NCBI GenBank assembly: GCA_002840835.1
Contig: PHCQ01000001.1
Span: 178,861-242,860 of the forward strand
Direction: 5' to 3'
Length of the DNA stretch: 64,000 bases
Source of the DNA: Betaproteobacteria bacterium HGW-Betaproteobacteria-16
GTDB taxonomy: Bacteria; Pseudomonadota; Gammaproteobacteria; Burkholderiales; Burkholderiaceae_C
Below are positions 16,506-24,336 of this stretch, piece by piece. The notes under the pieces were generated by a model. That model was not told the origin of the DNA. It did no database searches and saw only the letters and a program-made list of their open reading frames with translations. Position 1 is the first letter of the stretch. The number at the start of each line of letters is the position of its first letter. The position numbers and the translations under genes are program-made.

Positions 16506-17457
16506 GCGTAGTCCGACCATGGTCAAGCATCATGAGGAACGACTTGAAAAACTCGGCGCGAACAAAGATCTCCTGGGCCTTCCTGTCGGGCTGCTCGAAC
16601 AGATCGATAGGGCCTTGCGCGATCGCTGGCAAGTAGATTTCTTTGAGACACCGCTGGGCCTTGTTGACCATGTTGCACATGTGGCGACCGAAGGCGCAGC
16701 CAGTAGATATCACGCAGCAAACGAGAGAGCTGCTGACAACGTGAAGCGCGGTAGCTCGGAGACTGCTGTCTACGAAGCGATGTGCGACGCTGAGCTTCTC
16801 GGCATCGTGACGTCCTCCAGGCGTGCGTTCCTCATTGACGCCATCTCGCTCGCTGTCGCGGTAGTACGCGAACTTGGATTACCCGGTCCGATCTTGGATG
16901 CGGGATGCCATGCGGGCATCGCATGCGACATCCTGGCAGAAGTAGTCGAGAACGAGATACACGGAATTGACCCTGTGGAACGGGCAATTGATGTCGCGCG
17001 CGAACGCGTAGGTTCAAAGGCGAACTTTGAAGTTGCGGCCATCCCTTGGGTAACCACCATACGTTTCGACTTGGTGCTGGCGGTCGACAGCATGCCGCGC
17101 AACCTCGCGGATCGAGCCCACTTCCTCCGCGGTTTGTCTGGTGTGCTGAACGATGGAGGTGTCGCAGTTATCGTGTCACAGCATTGGGCCAACGCAGACA
17201 TGCAAACATTGCGTCGGCAATTGTCAAGTTGCCAGCTCGGCTTCGGATTGGCAGACGTTGTTGGCGGCTACTCGGGAGCTCCTACGCAATTTAGTGCTGA
17301 GGGGTGCCTTGTGTTTGTGAAAGGCGGGAAGGTCCCACCTCCTCAGAGGTTGGTGGCCGCGATGGAAAGTGACTGGGGATCTTTTCGGGATTACGCGAAT
17401 GCGACCAGCACGCTTCAGTCCAGGAAGACGCAAGCGTTCAAAAGAGCTCGTCAATGA
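16498..17457 (+). CDS. SAM-dependent methyltransferase (class I)
   Basis: 319 aa from ATG 16498, which overlaps the preceding gene. A helical N-terminal region of about 125 residues is followed by a Rossmann methyltransferase: motif I ILDAGCHAGIA (residues 132-142), acidic post-I residue D158 in IHGIDPVERAI, then RFDLVLAVDSMPRN and a VLNDGGVAVIVSQH segment (motif VI-like). No target-recognition domain or (D/N)PPY motif, so a DNA adenine or cytosine-N4 methyltransferase is unlikely; protein, RNA or small molecule substrates are possible. Convergent with the nucleotidase gene. Confidence 0.75.
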   Translation: MVERSPTMVKHHEERLEKLGANKDLLGLPVGLLEQIDRALRDRWQVDFFETPLGLVDHVAHVATEGAASRYHAANERAADNVKRGSSETAVYEAMCDAELLGIVTSSRRAFLIDAISLAVAVVRELGLPGPILDAGCHAGIACDILAEVVENEIHGIDPVERAIDVARERVGSKANFEVAAIPWVTTIRFDLVLAVDSMPRNLADRAHFLRGLSGVLNDGGVAVIVSQHWANADMQTLRRQLSSCQLGFGLADVVGGYSGAPTQFSAEGCLVFVKGGKVPPPQRLVAAMESDWGSFRDYANATSTLQSRKTQAFKRARQ

Positions 17458-17807
17458 GATTGATGTGAGTTGTTGCGGCAGTTAACGTCTCCCCCAAATT
17501 CCGGACTTTTCAGCACTCTCTGTGCAGCACCCAAGTACGCCAAACCCTACACGGCAAACTGCTGCAAGGGCTGCGTCGATGGCAGCGACAGAACCGACGG
17601 CTTGAATCCAAGCCGGAGCGTTGGATTCAAGAAATTTCGCGACCCACGGCCGTCCTACAAGTGCTGTAGGTAGGATCAACACAAGATTGAGCCAACAACG
17701 CAGCCGAAAGAAGACGCCACACTCGCTTGTTGACTGGCTATGGGAGGGGAGCCTTCATGTGGAAAATCCTACAGGTACGATTGAATCAGCGACTCGAATT
17801 GCAGTCC
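17458..17807. other. Intergenic stretch between convergent genes
   Basis: About 350 bases between the methyltransferase and nucleotidase stops. Apart from the possible membrane-protein remnant on the minus strand I see no gene. No good U-tailed hairpin was found for either transcript. Confidence 0.4.
17482..17682 (-). pseudogene. Possible remnant of a small membrane protein gene
   Basis: On the minus strand FLESNAPAWIQAVGSVAAI resembles the N-terminus of a common group of small membrane-associated hypotheticals (NAPAW-V/I-Q-A-x-GS-x-AAI), after which the sequence loses the expected hydrophobic helix and soon ends. If real it is a decayed 5' end. The match is from memory of the family pattern and short, so the call is weak. 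Confidence 0.3.
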
Positions 17808-18767
17808 CTACGCTTCTCTTTGATTGAGGGGCGAGTCGGACTTGTATGGCACCTTACCGGCCGGCACATGCTTAGCCGCTGGGTCAAGGTGAAGGTCTTG
17901 GTCATCGAAGAAGATGTGAGCACGGAATGCCTTAAGTACCTTGGTCTTCTCAAGTCCGCCCAAGAAGAAGATCTCATTTACGTAGACACCCCAGTGCCGA
18001 AGTGTCTTGATGACGCGCAACTCGGCTGGGGCATTCCTAGCTGTGACGATCGCGAGGTGAACAGGCGAGAACTCGACGCTGAAGGGAAGGCGGCTTTGCA
18101 GTTTTGCCAGCTTGTGAAGAAACTGCGCATACGGACCTTCAGGCATGGGCGTATCTTGGTGGGTATCTTCATTCTTGTGAAAACCGCTGAGCCCCTCCGC
18201 CTTGTAGACGATCTCGCTGCTGTCATCGAAGAGAACGGCATCTCCATCAAAGGCGATGCGAACCTGGCCCTCCGGAATTGAAGCGAGATCGGCTGGAGGC
18301 GCCTTGAGAACGGCAGTTGCGCAGTTGCCTGCATCGATAACGCGCTGGGCATCTTTTTTGTTCGTGGTCAGCAAAAGATCAACGTCAAACGCATCCAGGT
18401 ACGGGACAACCGACTCACCTCCTGTAAAGGCGTGGCGCGAGATCGCGATCGATCGTGATCGAATGTTTTTGAAAACGCGAATCCCTGTCTCGGGGCTGTT
18501 GCGTGACATAACGACGATCTCTACGAGCGGAGGCTCTCCTTTCTTCTGGTACATGTTCAATGCCAAAAGTGCCTTCACGAGAGGCATGCCGGTTCCATCT
18601 GAAAGTGGCTCGTCCTCATGCTGAAGGGCATACGCGCGGTATTCCGCCACCGCGGTTTCTCGGTCGCTCTTGAATTTCTCTTGGAATGCCGAGTCTGATT
18701 CGGTCATGTCGAAGAGTGCCGTCGTTGTGATTCCGACTACCAGAGTGTTGGAGAGATCGAGGGGCAT
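17808..18767 (-). CDS. 5'-nucleotidase (cytosolic 5'-nucleotidase IA-like)
   Basis: 319 aa matching the 5'-nucleotidase family (Pfam 5-nucleotidase, related to NT5C1A). Diagnostic segments: ALFDMTESDSAF near the N-terminus, ALQHEDEPLSDGTGMPLVKALLALN, VVMSRNSPETGIRVF, AFTGGESVVPYLDAFDVDLLLT and VRIAFDGDAVLFDDSSEIVY. It should hydrolyse nucleoside monophosphates to nucleosides in the cytoplasm. It follows the SMC-like ATPase gene on the same strand with a gap of about 390 bases; whether they share a transcript is unclear. No signal peptide. Confidence 0.82.
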   Translation of the reverse strand: MPLDLSNTLVVGITTTALFDMTESDSAFQEKFKSDRETAVAEYRAYALQHEDEPLSDGTGMPLVKALLALNMYQKKGEPPLVEIVVMSRNSPETGIRVFKNIRSRSIAISRHAFTGGESVVPYLDAFDVDLLLTTNKKDAQRVIDAGNCATAVLKAPPADLASIPEGQVRIAFDGDAVLFDDSSEIVYKAEGLSGFHKNEDTHQDTPMPEGPYAQFLHKLAKLQSRLPFSVEFSPVHLAIVTARNAPAELRVIKTLRHWGVYVNEIFFLGGLEKTKVLKAFRAHIFFDDQDLHLDPAAKHVPAGKVPYKSDSPLNQREA

Positions 18768-19161
18768 AGCGGGCTACCGACTGCGGGTCCTAACGTTACG
18801 CGACCCGCAGATACTACGGAAGATTCTGGAGGATGGGGGAAATCCCGGTCATCTCAACCCTCCCAAAACACAGTCAGATCAATGGGTTAAGCGCTGCAGC
18901 TTGATTTCGTGCAGCGACAAATACACCACGAAATCCAGCATCCGGTTTCATCCGGCGACTGCTATGTGTGTGGCGATTGGCTGCCCGCTCCGGGCCCAGT
19001 GCTGCCTCTGAAGGCGGAACCTACGCGACGGGAAAGCGGCCCCTCAACATGTGAGCTGGGCGGCGTTTCGCTACAAGCAAGACTGACCGTGGATTGTCGC
19101 TCGATGGACGGCCTAGCATCCGAGCGGTTGCGCCACTGTCGCGCGACCGAAGCGCGGGGCC
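18768..19161. other. Gap between SMC-like gene and nucleotidase gene, with hairpin
   Basis: About 390 bases without a recognisable gene. A perfect 9-bp inverted repeat CTGCGGGTC / GACCCGCAG (18781-18789 and 18802-18810) lies 14 bases upstream of the nucleotidase start, in its leader. It is not T-tailed, so it could regulate translation or be a protein-binding site. Confidence 0.4.
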
Positions 19162-21618
19162 TCAAGTTTTCTTCAGCAGATTGACGTTTATGCTGCCGCA
19201 CTTGCAACGCATGCTTTCGGGGCTCCTGTGTTCCGGCGTGACAAACAGGATTGCATGGCAGGTCTGGCATGTGAATGCGTCGACCAGGACCTTGAAGGAC
19301 TTTACGACGGGCTCAAAGTCGTTTCGGTGCAGATTGGCCCACTCGTTGTAGTGGACCGCCGCGTTGACTTGCCACTGCTCAGCGTTCGATGCGGCAGCGG
19401 CGGCGGCGAATTTGGTCTCCAGCTCCTGTGCCTTCTCGAAGTTGTCGGTTTGCCCCCACGACTGGGCTACAGCCTTCGCCTCTTTGAGAAGCTTCTTGAC
19501 CTGGCTGATGGCTCTGGGCAGCAGATCGCCCAAAGTGAACTGTGCGTCGCCGCGGAACTCAACTTGCGCGCGTAGGACGTGGCAAGCTTCTTTGGAGAAG
19601 TGCTCCAAGTAGTTGCGCAGTAGCGCAGCGGATGCTCGGACGTCGTTCTTCGCAAGGAACGAATCGATCTCGCCCCAAACGTCCTTGTCGTCCCACTCGG
19701 TGGGGCCTTGGTCGACGTTCCACGTGCGAAAGTGCGCAGCGCCTTTGGGTTTGATCAGACCAACCACCTTCATGTGGCGCAGCCAGATTTCGTCATGCGT
19801 GGTCAAGAAGAACTGTGTCTTCGGAAACTCCTGCAGAAGCATCTTGCTGACCTCGCGTCGGTGTCCAGAGTCGACCGACATCAGCACGTCATCGAGCACT
19901 GCGAACGTGAACGCGTCACCGGCTAGGTGCTGCATCAGCGCCAGGTAGAGGCACAAGCCCATCCCGTCTTGATGCCCTTCACTGTGATATGCGCCAGGCG
20001 GGAAGTAGCCGCGACCGTAAAAGTCGACGTCAAAGCCCAGCTTTCCGATCGACGGCTTGAGTCGGGCCTGGAAATGTTCCTCGTCATCTTGATTGACCAG
20101 GCGATACAGGCGGCTGAACGTCTCTTGTACAAGAGCGTAGATGGCGTCCAAAGCCTTTGTGGTTTCACTTGCGTAGATGTCGAACACATCGCGCGCGAGT
20201 TGAGCTTTGCTGCTAGCCGCTTTCAGCGCCGCGCTCGCCTGCCGGAACGTCTCCAAGCGTTCTTGACAGATCGTCAGATAGTCGCGCGCAGCCTCTTGAA
20301 CGTTGGGCTCGGGAAGTGCCGCGATCGCGCCGGCCAGCTTCTCGAGAGTTGGTTTCATAGCTTCGTCGCTGCTGGCAAAAGAGCCTAGAGCCTCGCTGGA
20401 CTTGCTGAGGGGCAGAAGCGCCGTAAGCGCCTCGGAGACTGCCTGCAAGTGCGCAAGGTAGGTAAGGATCGGCGCGCAGTCCACCGCCGGTTCGATAGCT
20501 GCGCCATGACCTGCAACAACAGTGCACAAGGCCATAACGTTGTTCACTCTGTCCAAGATTGGTTTCAGCACCTTCTCGAGCGCCCGCCGCTGCTTGATCG
20601 CCTCCGAATGGCGTGCGAGCTTCTGCGCGATGCGTGCGCGAAATTCTTCTGGCTCCCAAGGAGTGTCGCAGACTGGGCAGAGCTGGTCGTCATAGGCCAC
20701 CAACGCCCGCTGCAGAAACTCTTCGGAAGTGGCGCTGTCGAGAAACTTTTCGTCCTGCAGCAGCTTCGAGATGCTGGCCTGCGCGGCTGCGCACTGGGCC
20801 TGGAGATCCCCCGACGCCAGTTCAGCCAATTTCTCCTGAAGCTTTGTCAGATGCGCGCTTGCGTCGCCCTTGATTACCTTGGTTGGTTGGTTGGCTTTGG
20901 CTACCGTCGATATGCCGTCCTTTATCGACGTCGTGGGCTCGAGCACGGTCAGAGGTGCGAGGCCCAGCAGGGCACGTCGCTCGTTGACGGCCGCCAGTAG
21001 TGCGTCCTTCGTCAGCTTCGGAACGTTAAGTGCCGACTGAAGCGCTGCGCCAGCGCGCTCTTGGACAGATTTTTGCCCGGCTACCTCGCGCTCGGTAGCG
21101 TTCGCAATCCGCTGGAACTGAATGCGCAGAGTCTCAACCTGGTCAAGTCTTAGAAGCGCTAGCACCTCTTTTGAGCGCTTACCAGGCTCGACAAGGATGT
21201 ATCGAATCAGTTCGCGCCGGGAGAGCACAAACTCCGGATGTAGGCCGACGCGCTCGATTACGCGCCGGATGGCGGGCTCGTCTGGGCTGATCTTCGGATT
21301 CCTAGAATCCTTGACCGACCGTCGGATGGTCGCTTCCTTGTCCAGCGACGGAATCGCAAGCGTCACGGACACATAAGCATCTTCAGGCCGGTTTCGGCTG
21401 TCGACATGCGGCCCGTGCTCTTTCACCGACAGCCCGCCCGTCCCTTCGCCCGAGAGGCGCGATATGTTCCCCGTCAACACGAATTCCAGCGCGTCGACAA
21501 TGCCGCTCTTGCCGGTCCCGTTTGGGCCACAGACGGCGAAGTTCTTGCCGTCGGGCGTGAGCGTCAGGTCGCGCACACCGCGGAACTCGTGAATCGAGAT
21601 CGACTTGACCAGGATCAC
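19162..21618 (-). CDS. SMC/Rad50-like AAA ATPase with zinc hook and C-terminal zinc ribbon
   Basis: 818 aa, GTG start overlapping the upstream stop. Walker A is GPNGTGKS at residues 31-38; the following region (FVLSRRELIRYILVEPGKRSKE) resembles Rad50-type lobes. Long helical arms surround a Rad50-like hook C314-P-V-C317. Walker B is FAVLDDVLMSVDSGH around residue 575, with Asp where SMC proteins usually have the catalytic Glu, followed by the switch His in FFLTTHDE. A C-terminal extension of about 200 residues ends in a zinc ribbon (CQTCH ... CKCG). Related ATPases occur in anti-phage systems (Lamassu, ABC-3C, DndD-like), but I cannot place this one. Likely acts on DNA ends or structures, with the coupled 69-aa protein. 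Confidence 0.75.
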   Translation of the reverse strand: MILVKSISIHEFRGVRDLTLTPDGKNFAVCGPNGTGKSGIVDALEFVLTGNISRLSGEGTGGLSVKEHGPHVDSRNRPEDAYVSVTLAIPSLDKEATIRRSVKDSRNPKISPDEPAIRRVIERVGLHPEFVLSRRELIRYILVEPGKRSKEVLALLRLDQVETLRIQFQRIANATEREVAGQKSVQERAGAALQSALNVPKLTKDALLAAVNERRALLGLAPLTVLEPTTSIKDGISTVAKANQPTKVIKGDASAHLTKLQEKLAELASGDLQAQCAAAQASISKLLQDEKFLDSATSEEFLQRALVAYDDQLCPVCDTPWEPEEFRARIAQKLARHSEAIKQRRALEKVLKPILDRVNNVMALCTVVAGHGAAIEPAVDCAPILTYLAHLQAVSEALTALLPLSKSSEALGSFASSDEAMKPTLEKLAGAIAALPEPNVQEAARDYLTICQERLETFRQASAALKAASSKAQLARDVFDIYASETTKALDAIYALVQETFSRLYRLVNQDDEEHFQARLKPSIGKLGFDVDFYGRGYFPPGAYHSEGHQDGMGLCLYLALMQHLAGDAFTFAVLDDVLMSVDSGHRREVSKMLLQEFPKTQFFLTTHDEIWLRHMKVVGLIKPKGAAHFRTWNVDQGPTEWDDKDVWGEIDSFLAKNDVRASAALLRNYLEHFSKEACHVLRAQVEFRGDAQFTLGDLLPRAISQVKKLLKEAKAVAQSWGQTDNFEKAQELETKFAAAAAASNAEQWQVNAAVHYNEWANLHRNDFEPVVKSFKVLVDAFTCQTCHAILFVTPEHRSPESMRCKCGSINVNLLKKT

Positions 21619-21824
21619 AGCTCAAGCTCTCCAAACAGCGCGATCCGTAACGACGCCTCGTTGACCTTACCGTCGAAGACCACCTTCGCAAGGCGCCCAG
21701 CAACTTCTTTGTACCGCGGCTGCGTCTCTAGCGCCTCGATGAACTCGCCAATGATTTGGTGGGCGACACTTCCGTTGCCGGCCCGTGTCGCCTCAGCCTT
21801 TGGCTCGGTAGTTTCACTGGTCAT
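21615..21824 (-). CDS. Small protein coupled to the SMC-like ATPase
   Basis: 69 aa from ATG 21824 with AAGGAG five to ten bases upstream; GTG 21842 would add six residues. The first 20 residues are charged and likely disordered, then a helical part (SVAHQIIGEFIEALETQPRYKEVAGRLAKVVF) and an end rich in Glu and Leu. Its stop overlaps the ATPase GTG start, so stoichiometric production is likely. The position fits a small partner subunit, as in three-component ABC-type defence systems, but no homology is recognised. Confidence 0.55.
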   Translation of the reverse strand: MTSETTEPKAEATRAGNGSVAHQIIGEFIEALETQPRYKEVAGRLAKVVFDGKVNEASLRIALFGELEL

Positions 21825-22476
21825 GAAATCTCCTTCGGTCACGCCGAGAAAGCGCTACATCGCATTTCGATGAGTATGCCGCCACTTCAGGCCCGCATGC
21901 ATCCAAGACGGCGTCTGTTGGGACATGCAGATGTGGTCACTGCGCGGACGTACTCGTATCCACGGCAACAGAGTCAGGAGGCCTAATCCTTGCCGTGAGC
22001 GTTGGCCAGAAGCAGCCGTTCTCCATGTAATTGGTGCCGCCGAGGTTAAGGAGGTCCTCGATAGCAGACATAGTTTCAGGCAGCATGAGCCCGATTCTCG
22101 CTGAACGACCTGCCCAGAAGCTGCCGCTCGCGACCGTCTGCACCTGGCCGGAAGTTTGAGTACGAGGAAGCGTCAGGAAGCCGACCTTTGATGAGATACA
22201 TGCAGTGGTGAACCATCCGTTGCGTTCACCCGTGACAGAGGACAGCCAAATGGCTGACCTCGTTTCGACATGATTTTTTTGGCTTCACACCATGAGACTA
22301 TTTGTGTAAGAGCACGCATGGTGACTCGTGAGCCGTAGCGACAAAAAGTCCTCGCTAAGCATTCGCTTGCCTCTGTGCACCACTGGAGAAAAACTATCTT
22401 TTGAAGATAGCGTGCCTATCCCACACAGCAGAGGCTGGTCGGTAGTATCGATGCACTACTGCACTTAGGAACAAAC
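21825..22476. other. Intergenic stretch between defence-like and catabolic modules
   Basis: About 650 bases between divergent units; it must hold the promoters for the minus-strand ATPase unit and the plus-strand catabolic operon. One minus-strand ORF (21937-22143) has no recognisable motif and was not accepted. I did not find a convincing LysR operator, though an imperfect CATGAG / CTCGTG pair occurs near 22290-22330. Confidence 0.4.
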
Positions 22477-22914
22477 ATGGCGGGCAACCTGCATGCATAC
22501 GAGGACTTCTCAGTGGGGCACGAATTTCCCCCCTATTACTACTGCGTTGAGGCTGCGGACAACGACGCATTCATCGGGACTTTTGATCACGAGCCTGTGA
22601 AGCACTCAAACGGGATCGTTGTGCTAGATCCGGAAGGCAATCCGTCAGTTCGCGCAGCGCACCCCACGCTGGTCGGAAGTTTCCAGCCACAGCATGCTGC
22701 TTTCAGTTGGCCCGTCGGCGTCTTGCATGCCAAAGAGAAGGTCTCTCTCCTGGCAACCGTGTATCCAGGTGAAGCGCTAAAAGCGATCGTGACCATCAAG
22801 GACAAGTACATCAAAAACGATAAACGCTTCGTTGTCCTTGAGATCACATCGCAGAAACAAGAGACCGGAAAAGTTGCACTCGTGGTCGAGCGCACCCTTG
22901 TGTGGCCACACTGA
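22477..22914 (+). CDS. MaoC-like hotdog-fold dehydratase
   Basis: 145 aa of the MaoC/FAS1 dehydratase superfamily, which hydrates enoyl-CoA thioesters or supports related acyl-CoA chemistry. The N-terminal half resembles MaoC N-like proteins (YEDFSVGHEFPPYYYCVEAADNDAFIG); the C-terminal half has the family strand pattern VSLLATVYPGEAL. The classical hydratase-2 D-x4-H catalytic pair is not clear, so it may be the non-catalytic half of a heterodimer with the next gene. First gene of a plus-strand cluster running to 29246; ten bases separate it from the second MaoC gene. Confidence 0.75.
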   Translation: MAGNLHAYEDFSVGHEFPPYYYCVEAADNDAFIGTFDHEPVKHSNGIVVLDPEGNPSVRAAHPTLVGSFQPQHAAFSWPVGVLHAKEKVSLLATVYPGEALKAIVTIKDKYIKNDKRFVVLEITSQKQETGKVALVVERTLVWPH

Positions 22915-22924
22915 AAGGATCGTC

Positions 22925-23317
22925 ATGAAATTGGCAGAAGGCAACGTCTTCCGTTCGTCGCTCAGGCCCGCTACGCAGGAGAACATCAACCGCTTCGGAA
23001 ACCTGCATGGAACCACGGGCAAGACTCACACCGACCCTGAATATGCGCGGCAAAGTGCGTTTGGCGGCGTCATTGTCCAGGGAGCACTGGTAATGGCCCC
23101 GATTTTTGACATTTGCACCGAGCTCTTCGGATCAGCAAGCTCCGAGCGAACTGAGATTGAGGCGAAGTTCGTTTCGTTCACGCGCCCAGGCGATGCTGTT
23201 TCAGTGCAGTTCGATGTAGTCAAGCATTCGGCCGAGAGCATCGAACTCTCATATTCCTGCACCTTGCCCGACGGCAAGAAGGTTGTTATCGGCACCATCA
23301 CTCACCACTACGTTTAA
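22925..23317 (+). CDS. MaoC-like dehydratase, second subunit
   Basis: 130 aa from ATG 22925 with GAAAGGA just upstream. The hydratase-2-like region is NRFGNLHGTTGKTHTDPEYARQSAFGGVIVQGAL: the HTDPEYA block followed by GG-V-I-V-Q-G is the typical MaoC active-site segment. The paired arrangement with the preceding 145-aa MaoC-like protein suggests an obligate heterodimer such as ChsH1/ChsH2-type or FAS-like hydratases. Substrate not readable; an acyl-CoA is expected from the neighbours. Confidence 0.8.
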   Translation: MKLAEGNVFRSSLRPATQENINRFGNLHGTTGKTHTDPEYARQSAFGGVIVQGALVMAPIFDICTELFGSASSERTEIEAKFVSFTRPGDAVSVQFDVVKHSAESIELSYSCTLPDGKKVVIGTITHHYV

Positions 23318-23334
23318 CCAGAAGGAGACAATTC

Positions 23335-24309
23335 ATGAAAAAAACTTTGAACTTCATCGCCGCCGTTTCTCTCGCTGCCATTGGCGCAACAGCAAGCGCA
23401 GCATATCCAGAAAAGCCGATAAAGCTTATCGTCCCAGCTTCAGCCGGTGGTGCCGCAGACACACTCGCTCGCATGGTCGGCAATGAGATGTCAATGAAAA
23501 TGGGACAGCCGGTCGTCGTGGAAAATCTACCAGGCGCAGCTGCCATCATGGGCATGAGAGCGTTGTCCAACGCGCCGGCCGATGGCTACACGTTCGGCCT
23601 GACGTTTGCTGGAGCGATGTCCATCAATCCTTCGCTTTACAACGGCTTGCCCTACGACACAACGAAGGACTATGAGCCGATCACGATGGTCGCGGTCTCT
23701 CCATTGGTCATCGGCGTAAATCCCTCGCTTGGCATAAAGAGCTTCCAAGAGCTTGTTGCGATGGCCAAAAGCAACCCAGGAAAATTGACATTCGGATCGG
23801 CAGGAACCGGCTCCACGCAGCATCTGTCGGTAGAGCTGCTGAAGGTGACGACCGGAGCTGACATGAGGCACATTCCTTACAAGGGGAGTCCAGCTGCCCT
23901 CGCCGATCTTGTTGGAGGAATCATCTCGCTGATGAGCGACAACGCGATCACCATGATCCCGATGTTTCAAGCCGGCCGGCTAGTCCCGTTGGCCGTCGGC
24001 ACCTCCAAACGGATCGGCTCACTCCCGGACGTTCCGACAGTCGCCGAGTCAGGCTACCCCGACTTCGAGGCGGTCGGGTGGTACGGCTTGGTGGCTCCCG
24101 CGGGCACTGACAAGGCCGTCGTGGACAGGGTGAACGCTATTGTGCGCGAGGCCATGGCCAAACCCGATTTCATCACTGCCCTGCAGAAGCAAGGCATGGA
24201 GCCTCGGGCGAACTCGCCGCAGGAATTCCGCGCCTACATCCAGCGTGAGAAGGAAAAGTGGGCAACCGTGATCAAGGCAGCGAACGTCCCGATGCAAGAC
24301 ATCCGCTGA
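23335..24309 (+). CDS. Bug-type (TTT family) periplasmic solute-binding protein
   Basis: 324 aa with a signal peptide (MKKTLNFIAAVSLAAIGATASA) and the Bug/TctC fold landmarks: YPEKPIKLIVPASAGGAADTLAR, VVENLPGAAAIMGMRAL, PADGYTFG, GKLTFGSAGTGSTQHLSVEL and DVPTVAESGYPDFEAVGWYGLVAPAGT. Such proteins bind carboxylates for tripartite tricarboxylate transporters. No TctA/TctB membrane genes are nearby, the usual orphan situation in Burkholderiales. AAGGAGA precedes the start. Inside this cluster it probably captures the carboxylic acid that the CoA enzymes degrade. Confidence 0.9.
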   Translation: MKKTLNFIAAVSLAAIGATASAAYPEKPIKLIVPASAGGAADTLARMVGNEMSMKMGQPVVVENLPGAAAIMGMRALSNAPADGYTFGLTFAGAMSINPSLYNGLPYDTTKDYEPITMVAVSPLVIGVNPSLGIKSFQELVAMAKSNPGKLTFGSAGTGSTQHLSVELLKVTTGADMRHIPYKGSPAALADLVGGIISLMSDNAITMIPMFQAGRLVPLAVGTSKRIGSLPDVPTVAESGYPDFEAVGWYGLVAPAGTDKAVVDRVNAIVREAMAKPDFITALQKQGMEPRANSPQEFRAYIQREKEKWATVIKAANVPMQDIR

Positions 24310-24336
24310 AGATTGAACCAAGGAAGTCCTAGTATC

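Noticed and set aside
17458..18810. Integron attC-like sites (GTTAACG, CCTAACG) around the methyltransferase and nucleotidase
   Set aside because: The GTTRRRY / RYYYAAC pairs with the correct spacing and folded symmetry were not found, and no integron integrase is present.
21937..22143. Minus-strand ORF in the gap before the catabolic cluster
   Set aside because: Short, without recognised motif or strong ribosome site; cannot be supported as a gene.
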